This document shows, piece after piece, positions 43,510 through 52,704 of a stretch of DNA of 64,000 bases. A model generated the notes under the pieces. It did not search any database and was not told where the DNA came from. It worked only from the letters and a program-made list of their open reading frames with translations. The DNA is taken from NCBI GenBank assembly GCA_018371855.1, contig JAHAKD010000005.1:1-64000 (forward strand), read 5' to 3'. Position 1 is the stretch's first letter. Every line of letters starts with the position of its first letter. The position numbers and the translations under genes are program-made. The stretch is from Clostridium sp. (GTDB lineage Bacteria > Bacillota > Clostridia > TANB77 > CAG-508).

Positions 43510-44811
43510 ATGAGAATTGATTTTGCACGTAATATTGCGTTAAAAAGTTTATATGAAATAAATACAAAACAAGCATATTCAAATATAGTGTTAGATAAAT
43601 ATATAAATGAAAATCGAGAAAAACTAAGTAAATTAGACATAAATTTCATATCTGAATTAGTGTATGGTGTTGTAACTTGGAAACTAACATTAGAATATAT
43701 AATTCAAAAATATTCAAAAATAAAATTAAAGAAAATGTCTGACTGGGTAAAAAATATCTTATATCTAGGTAGCTATCAAATAATATTTCTAGATAAAGTT
43801 CCAAAATCTGCAGCTGTAAATGAAAGTGTTAATTTATGCAAAAAGTATAATTTTAAGTCAGTTGGATTGGTTAATGCAATTTTAAGAAAAATAGAGAAAA
43901 GTGATTATGAAGAAATTAATACTATAACTAATAGTATAACAAGAATAAGCTTAAAATATTCAATGCCAGAATGGATAGTAAAAAAATTTTGTGATGAATA
44001 TGGCAATGAAGAAGCAGCAAATATTTGCCAAAATTTAAATTTAAGACCCAACATTTCGGTAAGATTGAATAGGTTAAAAGATAAAATTGAACTTGGAGAA
44101 AAAGGAATTTTAGAAGATTTTAGAGTTATTACAGGCACAAAAAATATTACAAAAACTAAAGAATATATAGAAGGAAATATAACTATTCAAGATGAGGCAG
44201 CAGGATTAAGTAGTTTCATTTTAGCACCAAAAGAAGGAGAGATGGTTTTAGATGCATGTAGTGCTCCTGGTGGAAAAACCACTTATTTAGCAGAACTCAT
44301 GTGCAACCAAGGAAATATCGTAGCATGGGATATTCACGAAGAAAGACTAAAACAAGTTAAGCAAAATGCTAAAAGATTAGGTATTGATATTATACAAACA
44401 GAAGTACATGATGCAACAAAATTAAAAGAAGACTATGTAGAAAGATTTGATAAGATTTTACTTGATGTGCCATGCCTAGGGTTAGGAGTAATAAGAAGAA
44501 AGCCAGATATAAAATGGAATAGACAAGAAAATAATATAAAAGAAATTTCTGATATTCAATTTAATATACTAAAAACATGTTCTAAATATTTAAAGAAAAA
44601 TGGAACTTTAGTATATTCTACTTGTAGTATGTTAAAAGAGGAAAATGATGCAATAATAGAAAAATTTATAAAAGATGAAAACTTTGAAATAGTAGATATA
44701 GATAAACAAATACCAAAAGAATTTTCTAAAATAACTACTAATAATATGATTCAATTTTTACCAAGTCAAGAACATGATGGTTTTTTTATAACAATGTTAA
44801 AAAAAATATAA
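43510..44811 (+). CDS. rsmB: 16S rRNA (cytosine-967-C5)-methyltransferase
   Basis: The ATG at 43510 has AAAGGA upstream and gives the usual N-terminus (MRIDFARNIALKSLYEI). The 433-residue protein has the NusB-like N-terminal RNA-binding domain (NFISELVYGVVTWKLTLEYI) and the SAM-binding domain with DACSAPGGKTTYLAELM. Both catalytic Cys blocks, DVPCLGLGVIRRKPDIKW and VYSTCSMLKEEND, are present. Confidence 0.93.
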   Translation: MRIDFARNIALKSLYEINTKQAYSNIVLDKYINENREKLSKLDINFISELVYGVVTWKLTLEYIIQKYSKIKLKKMSDWVKNILYLGSYQIIFLDKVPKSAAVNESVNLCKKYNFKSVGLVNAILRKIEKSDYEEINTITNSITRISLKYSMPEWIVKKFCDEYGNEEAANICQNLNLRPNISVRLNRLKDKIELGEKGILEDFRVITGTKNITKTKEYIEGNITIQDEAAGLSSFILAPKEGEMVLDACSAPGGKTTYLAELMCNQGNIVAWDIHEERLKQVKQNAKRLGIDIIQTEVHDATKLKEDYVERFDKILLDVPCLGLGVIRRKPDIKWNRQENNIKEISDIQFNILKTCSKYLKKNGTLVYSTCSMLKEENDAIIEKFIKDENFEIVDIDKQIPKEFSKITTNNMIQFLPSQEHDGFFITMLKKI

Positions 44812-44975
44812 GGAGCTGAAGGCGTAAGGTAAATATAATATTACGTAAATATTACATTATTATTATGTTTAAATTAAATACCTTGACTTTTTTATATAAA
44901 CAGATAAAATATTGTTAAAAGAAAACTGCAAAAGTGTTACGCGCAATATATATACAAAAGAAGGGAGTCGTTTAT

Positions 44976-45392
44976 ATGTTAAATAAGGTAAGAGAAGAAA
45001 AGGGAATAACATTAGTAGTTTTAATAATAACAATAATTGTATTACTATGTTTAGCAGGAGCTATAGTATATTTAGTATTTGGTCAAAATGGATTAACAGG
45101 AAAAGATAATGCACTAGAGGCAGAAAGAGATAAAGCATATGCTAAGGATATTGTAACAATGGCATTAAAAGTAGTAGAGAAAGAACAAGAACAATCTGAA
45201 ATGAATGTTAATGGATTAGTACAAACAAATACAAATCCAGATGTTATAGATGCAGTTGTAAAAGCAATAGATAAATCTTCAAACTTTAAAGAAGGAGCAG
45301 ATGGAAGCTCTGTAGAATATGTTACAAACAATGGAGATAAATATGTAGTTACAATAGATACACAAAACTTAAAAGTAAAAGATGTAAACTAA
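44976..45392 (+). CDS. Type IV pilin-like protein
   Basis: The ATG at 44976 has AAGGGAG 9 bp upstream. The 138-residue protein starts LNKVREEKG followed by ITLVVLIITIIVLLCLAG, a class III (prepilin) signal with cleavage after Gly. The usual Glu at mature position 5 is Val. An extended amphipathic helix and a small globular domain rich in Val/Lys/Asp follow. Such KGITLV pseudopilins are frequent in Clostridia. A gene for an A24-like membrane protein follows. Confidence 0.75.
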   Translation: MLNKVREEKGITLVVLIITIIVLLCLAGAIVYLVFGQNGLTGKDNALEAERDKAYAKDIVTMALKVVEKEQEQSEMNVNGLVQTNTNPDVIDAVVKAIDKSSNFKEGADGSSVEYVTNNGDKYVVTIDTQNLKVKDVN

Positions 45393-45450
45393 AAATATAG
45401 TAGTTTAGGCTATAACTTAAAATTGTAAATAAAATATTTATATGATAGAA

Positions 45451-45476
45451 TAGGCATATACATTAGTATATGCCTA
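45451..45476. repeat. Perfect 11-bp inverted repeat upstream of the A24-like gene
   Basis: TAGGCATATAC and GTATATGCCTA with a 4-nt loop. On the plus strand it is followed by A, not T, so it is not a normal terminator. It lies 21 bp before the next ATG and could be an operator or a leader hairpin. Confidence 0.6.
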
Positions 45477-45497
45477 AAAAAATGTTAGGAGAAAAAA

Positions 45498-45989
45498 ATG
45501 ATTAATTTTATATTTAGTATAATATATTTATTAGTTTTAATAGGTATTGCAATTATAGATAAAAAAGAGCATAAAATTTCTAAAAAGATCTTACTTGTAG
45601 GTTTTATTGTAGAAGCAATACAGATAATTTATTTATATGTTAATAATAACTATCATTTAATTGAGTATTTAATTTATTTAGTAATATTTGTTATATTATT
45701 AATAATGGATACAGTTATTATAAGAAAAAAAGGTGAGTCATTATATGTGTTACAAATTTTAATGCTTTGTATGTATATGGCAATATTTACAGATAAATAT
45801 ATTTTTGCGGTAACAGTTATATATACGTTATTAGTTATTGGATTATATATTTTAATTGGAAAAATTTCTACAATAAGAAAAAGAAGAGTAATTAAAAAGC
45901 AGAATGCTAAAGTACTTGCAAAATTACCAATAGGTTTTTATTTATGTATAGCAGATATACTAGTTTTAATATATAGTATAATTGTATAA
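45498..45989 (+). CDS. Putative prepilin-peptidase-like (A24) membrane protein
   Basis: The 163-residue protein has about six TM helices. The first loop IAIIDKKEHKISKKIL resembles the first Asp motif of A24 peptidases (D...KIPN). The second motif (GxGD) is not clear; the nearest is RKKGESLYVL, where Asp is missing. Its position right after a pilin-like gene supports a processing role, but without the second Asp it may be inactive or another kind of membrane protein. Confidence 0.5.
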   Translation: MINFIFSIIYLLVLIGIAIIDKKEHKISKKILLVGFIVEAIQIIYLYVNNNYHLIEYLIYLVIFVILLIMDTVIIRKKGESLYVLQILMLCMYMAIFTDKYIFAVTVIYTLLVIGLYILIGKISTIRKRRVIKKQNAKVLAKLPIGFYLCIADILVLIYSIIV

Positions 45990-46019
45990 AAGTACTAAAA
46001 ACATAGGGAGAGTGGAAGT

Positions 46020-46931
46020 ATGAATATAGGAATAGATATAGGTGGAAGTCATATAGGAGTAGGTCTTGTAGGTTCAAGTGGTAAAATAATAAATAAAAAA
46101 GAAGTAGATATTACAGAAAAAGACAAGAAAAACATAGAGAAAATGATTATAAATACAATTACAAATTTTATTAAAGTGATTTTAAAAGAACAAGACATAG
46201 AGACTAAAGAACTTGGGTATATAGGGATTGCATCACCAGGAACGATAGAAAATAATTGTATATATAATGTTGTAAATTTAGGTGTAGAAAAACTAGATAT
46301 AGCAAAAATTTTAAATAAAGAATTTGGATTAGAAGTAAAAATAAAAAATGATGCTAAGTGTGCTGGTATTGCAGAAAGTATGTATGGAAGCACAAAATCA
46401 GCACAGGATAATGTATATTTATGTTTAGGAACAGGAATAGGTGGAGCAGCGTTCATAAATAATAAATTAGTAGAACCTAGGTATAAATCTGGAATGGAAT
46501 TTGGACATATGATAATACAAAAAGATGGTAGAGAATGTAAATGCGGAAGTAAAGGCTGTTTCGAATCATATTGCTCTATGAAAGTTTTAAAAAGAGAAAT
46601 ATCAGAAACATTAGAATTAAACGAGAACGAGACAGGGGCAAATATTGTAAATGAAATCAGAAAACATATAGATGATTTAAGAATAAAGCCACTTATAGAA
46701 GAATATGTACAATATTTGGCAATAGGAATAGCAAATTTAATAAATATATTTGAACCAGAAATTATATGTATTGGTGGAAGTTTTGTTTATATTGGGGATC
46801 TAATTATTCCAAGGTTAAAAAAGGCAATTCAAGAAAAAGGCTTATTATTTAATTCAAGAAAAGAAATAAATATAGTTCTTGCTAGTTTAGGCAATGATGC
46901 CGGAATTATTGGAGCCGCAAGCTTATTATAG
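46020..46931 (+). CDS. ROK-family sugar kinase (glucokinase-like)
   Basis: The 303-residue protein has the ATP-binding loop GIDIGGSHIGVGLV, GYIGIASPGTIENN, KNDAKCAGIAE with the catalytic Asp, and LGTGIGGAAFINN. The ROK signature with zinc site is GMEFGHMI, then CKCGSKGCFESYCS. It is most likely a glucokinase or another hexose kinase. ROK repressors are excluded because there is no N-terminal helix-turn-helix. Confidence 0.88.
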   Translation: MNIGIDIGGSHIGVGLVGSSGKIINKKEVDITEKDKKNIEKMIINTITNFIKVILKEQDIETKELGYIGIASPGTIENNCIYNVVNLGVEKLDIAKILNKEFGLEVKIKNDAKCAGIAESMYGSTKSAQDNVYLCLGTGIGGAAFINNKLVEPRYKSGMEFGHMIIQKDGRECKCGSKGCFESYCSMKVLKREISETLELNENETGANIVNEIRKHIDDLRIKPLIEEYVQYLAIGIANLINIFEPEIICIGGSFVYIGDLIIPRLKKAIQEKGLLFNSRKEINIVLASLGNDAGIIGAASLL

Positions 46932-47015
46932 AAAAAAATCACATAAATACTTGTACAAATTTTAAGATTGTGATATAAATTATGTATGGAATTTTATAAG
47001 AAAGGTGGAACATTT

Positions 47016-47744
47016 GTGGAAGGCGAAACAAGTACTGATAAAAAAACGATATTAATTGTGGATGATGAACAACCAATAATTGATATGCTAGTATATAATT
47101 TGGAAAAAGAAGGATATAATACCTTAGAGGCAACAGATGGGGAAAAAGCAGTAGATATAGCTTTAAATAACACACCTGACTTAATATTATTAGATATTAT
47201 GATTCCTAAAATGGACGGATTATCTGTTTGCAAAAGAATAAGACATACTTTAAATGTTCCAATTATAATGCTTAGTGCAAAAGGCGAAGAAATAGATAAA
47301 ATATTAGGATTAGAATTAGGAGCAGATGATTATATAACAAAACCTTTTAGCATAAGGGAGTTAATGGCAAGAATAAAAGCTAACTTAAGAAAAGGTAAAG
47401 GAAGCTACGAAGACGGAAAAGCAGAAGCAAATACTAATAAAATAATTGTAGGAGATTTACAATTAGATGTTGATAAATTCGAAACAAGAGTTAAAAATAA
47501 AGTTATAGATTTAACATTAAGAGAGTTTGAAGTATTAAAATATTTAGCAAATCAATTAGGTCAAGTTGTAACAAGAGAAACTCTACTAGAAAAAGTATGG
47601 GGTTATGAATATTATGGTGATATTAGAACTGTAGATGTTACTGTAAGAAGAATAAGAGAAAAGATAGAAGAGGATACATCAAATCCAAAAATATTAATAA
47701 CTAAAAGAGGAGTAGGTTATTATATAGCTACAGGTGATAAATAA
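47016..47744 (+). CDS. walR: OmpR-family response regulator (WalR/PhoP-like)
   Basis: The GTG at 47016 has AAAGGTGG 7 bp upstream; the ATG at 46986 would include this SD. The 242-residue protein has a full REC domain (ILIVDDEQPIIDML, phospho-Asp in LILLDIMIPKMDG, Lys in GADDYITKPFS) and a winged-helix DNA-binding domain (LREFEVLKYLANQLGQVVTR, then RTVDVTVRRIREKIEE). The paired kinase has a WalK-like layout. WalRK controls cell-wall turnover in Firmicutes; PhoPR is an alternative since walH/walI are absent. Confidence 0.85.
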   Translation: MEGETSTDKKTILIVDDEQPIIDMLVYNLEKEGYNTLEATDGEKAVDIALNNTPDLILLDIMIPKMDGLSVCKRIRHTLNVPIIMLSAKGEEIDKILGLELGADDYITKPFSIRELMARIKANLRKGKGSYEDGKAEANTNKIIVGDLQLDVDKFETRVKNKVIDLTLREFEVLKYLANQLGQVVTRETLLEKVWGYEYYGDIRTVDVTVRRIREKIEEDTSNPKILITKRGVGYYIATGDK

Positions 47745-47784
47745 ATATAAATTAAGCCACTATCAAAATATTTAGTAGGTTATA

Positions 47785-47886
47785 ATTGGAGTAAATCCAA
47801 TAAATTGTGGGAAAAAGTCACAATGCAAATGAGTAAAAATCGTCGGTCGAAATACAGATATGTAGTCTATTTTAACTGGCGATTTT
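47785..47886. other. Three-hairpin region between response regulator and kinase genes
   Basis: ATTGGA/TCCAAT (47785-47801) and ATTGTG/CACAAT (47804-47824) come first. A long imperfect hairpin, AAAATCGTCGGT with ACTGGCGATTTT plus inner AAATA/TATTT, follows at 47836-47886. The last stem has only a weak T-run. It may be an attenuator, a small RNA or a palindromic repeat. Confidence 0.5.
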
Positions 47887-47934
47887 ATTAGTATAATAAG
47901 AATCACTTAAAACTAGTGTAGCAAGGAGTAATAA

Positions 47935-49437
47935 ATGATAAAGAATATACAATTAAAAATAGTATTAATATTTTTTATATTAGGAATGTTTATAATTATA
48001 GGGTTAGGGTTATTTTTTACTAACTCATTAGAAGCAATAAATACAGTTTTAAACACAGCTCAAATTACAGATGTAATAGTAGAAGAAATTAATAATATAA
48101 AAACTGTATCAATGATTTCTTTAGTATTATTAGGGGCAATTAGCATTATTGTAGGAATTTTCCTTTCAAAAACTGTAGTAAAGCCAATAGATAAATTAAT
48201 AAAGAATGCAGAAAAGTTAACATCAAAGGAAAAAAATGCTCATGTAAAAAATAAGAATGAGATAGACAATTTGGCAGATACTTTTGAGGAAATGACAACA
48301 AAATTGCAAACTAATTTATCAGAGATTTCTACACAAAAAAAGCAAATGGAAACAATTCTTCTACATATGAGTGATGGTATAATTGCTTTTAACATGGAAG
48401 GAAAGGTTATTTTGATAAATCCAGCTGCAACAAGAGCGTTATCTATAATGGAAGAAGATACAGATTTTGAAACTATTTTTAAGAATGTAAATATAGAAAT
48501 TAACATGGAAAAAATAATCTACCTAGAAGATTGGACATCATCAGAGCAAAAAGTAAAAGTAAAAGATAGATATTTAAACCTAGCGTTTGAAATATTAAAA
48601 GATGAAAAAGATAGACCAGCAGGAGTTATGGTTCTTATACAAGATATAACAGAACATGTAAAATTAGATAATATGAGAAAAGAATTTGTAGCAGATGTAT
48701 CACATGAATTAAAAACACCAATAACATCAATAATGGGATATGCAGATACTTTGCTAGAAACAGACCATGATAAAGTAATAGAGACGAAATTTTTAGGTGT
48801 AATATCTTCAGAAGCTAAGCGAATGTCAAAATTAGTAACAGATTTATTATCTCTTTCTAGATTTGATAGTAATAAGACAAACATAGTAAAAGAAGAATTT
48901 GATTTGGGAGAACTTGCTAAGAAATGCCAAGAGAAACTTCAAATAGAAATAGATAAGAAACATTTACAAGTACATTGTTTAGTTACTGCAAATGTACCAC
49001 CTGTATATGCAGAAAAGGACGGGATAGAAAGAGTAATCATAAATATACTATCAAATAGTATTAAATATACAAATGAAAATGGAACAATTAACATTTATGT
49101 GGGATTTGTATATAATGATGCATATATAAAATTTATAGATACGGGAATAGGTATTCCAGAAGAAGATTTAGAAAGAATTTTCGAAAGATTTTATAGAGTA
49201 GATAAAGCCAGAACTAGAGAAATGGGTGGAACTGGTTTAGGACTTTCTATAGCAAAAGAAATATTAGATAGAAATAATGGAACAATAGATATAAAGAGTA
49301 AACTTAATGAAGGAACAGAAGTTGTAATAAGAATACCTACAAAGACAAATAACAAATTTATCCTAAAGGAGGAAGAAAACTTAAATGAAGGAAAAGCTAG
49401 ACAACAATCAAATATCCAGGAACAAAAAGATAATTAA
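47935..49437 (+). CDS. walK: Sensor histidine kinase (WalK-like)
   Basis: The 500-residue membrane kinase has two TM helices (about residues 8-28 and 57-79) with a very short extracellular loop, then HAMP and PAS domains. A HisKA domain (FVADVSHELKTPITSIMGYA, phospho-His) and a HATPase domain (NILSNSIKYTNENG, DTGIGIPEEDLERIFERFY, GGTGLGLSIAKEI) follow. The domain order matches WalK of Firmicutes except for the reduced sensor loop, a form seen in streptococci. lepB overlaps its 3' end by 53 bp. Confidence 0.87.
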   Translation: MIKNIQLKIVLIFFILGMFIIIGLGLFFTNSLEAINTVLNTAQITDVIVEEINNIKTVSMISLVLLGAISIIVGIFLSKTVVKPIDKLIKNAEKLTSKEKNAHVKNKNEIDNLADTFEEMTTKLQTNLSEISTQKKQMETILLHMSDGIIAFNMEGKVILINPAATRALSIMEEDTDFETIFKNVNIEINMEKIIYLEDWTSSEQKVKVKDRYLNLAFEILKDEKDRPAGVMVLIQDITEHVKLDNMRKEFVADVSHELKTPITSIMGYADTLLETDHDKVIETKFLGVISSEAKRMSKLVTDLLSLSRFDSNKTNIVKEEFDLGELAKKCQEKLQIEIDKKHLQVHCLVTANVPPVYAEKDGIERVIINILSNSIKYTNENGTINIYVGFVYNDAYIKFIDTGIGIPEEDLERIFERFYRVDKARTREMGGTGLGLSIAKEILDRNNGTIDIKSKLNEGTEVVIRIPTKTNNKFILKEEENLNEGKARQQSNIQEQKDN

Positions 49438-50062
49438 AGAAATTGGTGGCTGGATTATTTGTATAGTAATTGCAATTATATTAGCTTTATTAATAAAATA
49501 TTTTATTCTAACACCAACAGTTGTAAAACAGGAATCAATGTATCCTACATTAAAAGAAAACCAAAGATTAATTTTAAATAGACTTGGAAGAACATTTAAA
49601 CAAATGCCAGAAAGAGGAGATATAATTACTTTCGAAGCTCCAACTGTTACGTACAGAACAGAAGAAGATACAGATATTTCTAATCCTGTAGCAATTTATG
49701 AAGATGAAGAAAGAAATATTTTTGAAAGTTTTAGCTACAACGTATTAGAAATTGGAAAGACAAGTTATATTAAAAGAGTTATAGGATTGCCAGGTGACCA
49801 TGTACAAATAAGAAATGGTAAGGTATATATAAATGAAGAAGAATTAGAAGAAGATTATTTACAGCCGGGAATTATAACTGATGATGCAGAGGGAATGTTT
49901 TCTGATATTATAGTTCCAGAAAACACTGTATTTGCAATGGGAGATAATAGAAACTCAAGTGTAGACTGTAGAGCTTTTGGATGTATTCCACTAGAAAGAA
50001 TAGAAGGAAAAGTCTTAATAAGATTTTGGCCACTTAATGAATTTGGAAAAGTAGAAGAGTAG
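49385..50062 (+). CDS. lepB: Signal peptidase I
   Basis: The 225-residue membrane serine protease cleaves signal peptides. It has one N-terminal TM helix (about residues 21-43), the catalytic Ser in VKQESMYPTL, the catalytic Lys in SYIKRVIGLPGD, and MGDNRNSSVDCRAFGCIPLERI. The gene starts inside the kinase gene, with AAAGGAGG 12 bp before its ATG. Confidence 0.95.
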   Translation: MKEKLDNNQISRNKKIIKEIGGWIICIVIAIILALLIKYFILTPTVVKQESMYPTLKENQRLILNRLGRTFKQMPERGDIITFEAPTVTYRTEEDTDISNPVAIYEDEERNIFESFSYNVLEIGKTSYIKRVIGLPGDHVQIRNGKVYINEEELEEDYLQPGIITDDAEGMFSDIIVPENTVFAMGDNRNSSVDCRAFGCIPLERIEGKVLIRFWPLNEFGKVEE

Positions 50063-50073
50063 GGGGAATAGAC

Positions 50074-51000
50074 TTGTTTGAAAATATTGCAGGTCATGAA
50101 AATATAAAAAATATATTATCAAATAACATAAATACAAAAAATATATTGCATAGTTATTTATTTATAGGTGAAGAGGGGATAGGAAAAAAGATGCTTGCAA
50201 TAGAATTTGCAAAAGCAATTTTGTGTACTTCAGAAAATAATAAACCATGCAATATTTGTAAATCATGTGTAGAGTTTAATACAAATAATAATGCAAATTT
50301 TAATTTGATAAACGAAGAAGGAAGCGCAATAAAAATAGAACAAATAAGAAATATGCAAGTCAAAATAGCAGAAAAGCCAATAAATTCAGACTATAAAGTG
50401 TATTTAATTAATGAGGCAGAACTTATGACAGTGGAGGCACAAAACTGTTTATTAAAAACATTAGAAGAGCCACCAGAGTATATTGTTATAATTCTTATAA
50501 CATCAAATGAAAATAAAGTTTTAAATACTATAAAATCTAGATGTATGAAATTATATTTTAATAATTTAGATAAAAACAGTGTAAAAAAAGTGTTAACAGA
50601 ACAGTTCGAAATGAAAGATATAAATGACTCTTTTTTAGATGCTGTGGGTGGAAGTATAAAAAAAGCACTATTAATTAAAGAAAAATCGTCAGAATACGAG
50701 CAAATAACTAAATTATTTGATATAATAGATAAAGAGAATTTAGTTAACTTTATAAATTCAGCAAGTATAATATATGAAAATAAAGATGATATCTACAATA
50801 TTTTAGATTATATAAATATTTTATTAGATATCAAAATTAGATCAAATTCAAACAATTCGTTTAAATTTGCAAATTGTATTTTTACAGTAGAAGAAGTTAA
50901 GAAAAGATTAAGAGCAAATAGTAATTATGATATGTCTATAGACTATCTACTAATGAATATGTGGAAGGAGATTAATGGTGAAAGAAGTAGTAGGTATTAA
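50074..51000 (+). CDS. holB: DNA polymerase III subunit delta'
   Basis: TTG start with AGGGGGA upstream. The 308-residue clamp-loader subunit has HSYLFIGEEGIGKKMLAIEF (Walker A-like, non-consensus as usual for delta'), the zinc cysteines CNICKSCVEF preceded by ILC, and the sensor motif EAELMTVEAQNCLLKTLEEPP. ricT overlaps its end, as in B. subtilis where holB and yaaT are neighbours. Confidence 0.93.
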   Translation: MFENIAGHENIKNILSNNINTKNILHSYLFIGEEGIGKKMLAIEFAKAILCTSENNKPCNICKSCVEFNTNNNANFNLINEEGSAIKIEQIRNMQVKIAEKPINSDYKVYLINEAELMTVEAQNCLLKTLEEPPEYIVIILITSNENKVLNTIKSRCMKLYFNNLDKNSVKKVLTEQFEMKDINDSFLDAVGGSIKKALLIKEKSSEYEQITKLFDIIDKENLVNFINSASIIYENKDDIYNILDYINILLDIKIRSNSNNSFKFANCIFTVEEVKKRLRANSNYDMSIDYLLMNMWKEINGERSSRY

Positions 51001-51892
51001 ATTTAAAAAGCCGGGTAAAATATATTTTTTTGATCCAGCAGGCTTAAAGTTAAATTTACAGGATACAGTTATAGCTGATACTGCAAATGGTGAAGAATTT
51101 GCTAAAATAGCTATGGCTAATAAATTAATGCCTGATGAAAAGATTGTAGAGCCTTTAAGAAAAGTATTAAGAGTTGCTACAAAGAAAGATATAAGACAAA
51201 ATGAAGAGAACAAACAAAAGGAGAAAGAGGCTTTTAAGATTGCCTTAGATAAGATTGCAAAACATAAATTACCAATGAAGCTTATAGATGTAGAATATAA
51301 ATTTGATAGATCAAAAATATTATTCTATTTTACAGCAGATGGTAGAATTGACTTTAGAGAATTAGTAAAAGATTTAGCTGCTATATTTAAGACTAGAATA
51401 GAACTTAGACAAATTGGAGTAAGAGATGAAGTTAGAAGAATGGGTGGCAATGGAGTATGTGGTAGAGAGCTTTGTTGCTGTAGTTTTCTAAATAACTTTG
51501 ATGCAGTGTCTATAAAAATGGCTAAAGAACAAAACATGTCACTAAATCCATCTAAAATATCTGGAGTATGTGGTAGACTAATGTGTTGTTTAAAATATGA
51601 ACAAGAAGCATATGAAGAAAAAGTGGGAAGATTACCAAAAGTAGGTTCTATCGTAGAAACAGCTGATGGAGAGGGAACTGTAGACAGTGTAGAAATTCTT
51701 AAAGAAAATGTAAGAGTAAAATTTGAAGATGATGATGGATATCATTATAAAAAATATAAGGCAGAGGATGTAAAGCTAATTAAAGCAAGCGAAACAGAGG
51801 AAATTGATCCAGAAGAAAAAGAAAATGAAAAAGAATTAGAAGAACTTGAAAATTTAGCAAAAAATGATATATTAGTAGAAGACGATATGTAA
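50975..51892 (+). CDS. ricT: RicT (PSP1/YaaT family)
   Basis: The 305-residue protein contains the PSP1 domain with the Cys-rich stretch NGVCGRELCCCSFL and GVCGRLMCCLKYEQEAYEE. It is part of the RicAFT (Y-complex) that binds Fe-S clusters and affects RNase Y, competence and sporulation in Bacillus. The C-terminal tail is acidic. The start ATG lies 26 bp before the holB stop with GGAAGGAG upstream. Confidence 0.93.
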   Translation: MVKEVVGIKFKKPGKIYFFDPAGLKLNLQDTVIADTANGEEFAKIAMANKLMPDEKIVEPLRKVLRVATKKDIRQNEENKQKEKEAFKIALDKIAKHKLPMKLIDVEYKFDRSKILFYFTADGRIDFRELVKDLAAIFKTRIELRQIGVRDEVRRMGGNGVCGRELCCCSFLNNFDAVSIKMAKEQNMSLNPSKISGVCGRLMCCLKYEQEAYEEKVGRLPKVGSIVETADGEGTVDSVEILKENVRVKFEDDDGYHYKKYKAEDVKLIKASETEEIDPEEKENEKELEELENLAKNDILVEDDM

Positions 51893-51966
51893 TAAACACT
51901 TTAAACTTACATATACTGAAATAGAGAACGTATTAGAAAATATAGTACTGAAAGGTGGTGAATATT

Positions 51967-52137
51967 ATGGCATATAAAATAACAGATAAATGTATAAGTT
52001 GTGGAGCTTGTGCAGCAGAATGTCCAGTAGGATGCATTTCACAAGGAGATGATAAATTCGTAATAGATCCAGAAGCTTGTATCTCTTGTGGTACATGTGC
52101 AGGAGTTTGTCCAGTTGAAGCACCAGAGGAAGAATAA
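51967..52137 (+). CDS. 2[4Fe-4S] ferredoxin
   Basis: The 56-residue protein has two full cluster motifs, CISCGACAAECPVG and CISCGTCAGVCPVE, and an acidic end. It is a clostridial low-potential electron carrier and a natural partner of the pyruvate:ferredoxin oxidoreductase encoded at 58-61 kb. The ATG at 51967 (SD AAAGGTGGTG) is preferred over 51955. Confidence 0.95.
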   Translation: MAYKITDKCISCGACAAECPVGCISQGDDKFVIDPEACISCGTCAGVCPVEAPEEE

Positions 52138-52160
52138 AAAATATATAATATACATATTGA

Positions 52161-52200
52161 GAAGGAAGTTACATTTTAATTGATGTGACTTCTTTTTTTA
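52161..52200 (+). terminator. Rho-independent terminator after ferredoxin
   Basis: GAAGTTACAT and ATGTGACTTC (one mismatch), 8-nt loop, then seven T. Confidence 0.85.
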
Positions 52201-52245
52201 TTATATAAAAACTAAATCTGAAACATTACTAAAGGAGACATACAA

Positions 52246-52554
52246 ATGAAAATAAGTTGGCTAACTAGAAGAAAAAGTTTCGAAGAGATTAATCAAAATA
52301 GAAAAATACGATATGAACAAATTCTAGAAAGTTTATGTTTAGGGAATAAAACTGCTAAAGAAATTGCAGTTGAATTATATAAGCAAAAATTAACAAATAC
52401 AGATGAACGTAATACAACCGCTCCAAGATTAACAGAATTAGAAAAAATGGGGTTTGTAGAGGCAACAGCAAAAAAAACGTGCAAGTATACAGGAAAAACA
52501 GTAACTGTGTATAAATTGACTAAATTAGGATTTGAGATGATAAATATGAAATGA
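52246..52554 (+). CDS. Small winged-helix protein
   Basis: A 102-residue protein. The stretch YEQILESLCLGNKTAKEIAVEL looks like the recognition part of a winged helix, followed by APRLTELEKMGFVEA and a beta wing (KYTGKTVTVYKLTKLG). Similar small proteins occur in phages and mobile elements and as stand-alone regulators. SD AAAGGAGA. It is followed directly by the giant surface-protein gene, which it might control. Confidence 0.6.
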   Translation: MKISWLTRRKSFEEINQNRKIRYEQILESLCLGNKTAKEIAVELYKQKLTNTDERNTTAPRLTELEKMGFVEATAKKTCKYTGKTVTVYKLTKLGFEMINMK

Positions 52555-52704
52555 GTTGTAATAAAAATTTAATAAAAAGTAGTATATACCAGTCCCGTAA
52601 GTAGACAATAGTTGTGTAAGTACACATATATTTACTATAACTGTTTAAGTAAGTATAATTAAATATAGATAATTTTGTCAAAAAATAAGAAAGGATTGAT
52701 TTAA

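Noticed and set aside
45451..45476. Rho-independent terminator after the pilin-like gene
   Set aside because: The perfect hairpin is followed by A residues on the plus strand, so it lacks the U-tract.
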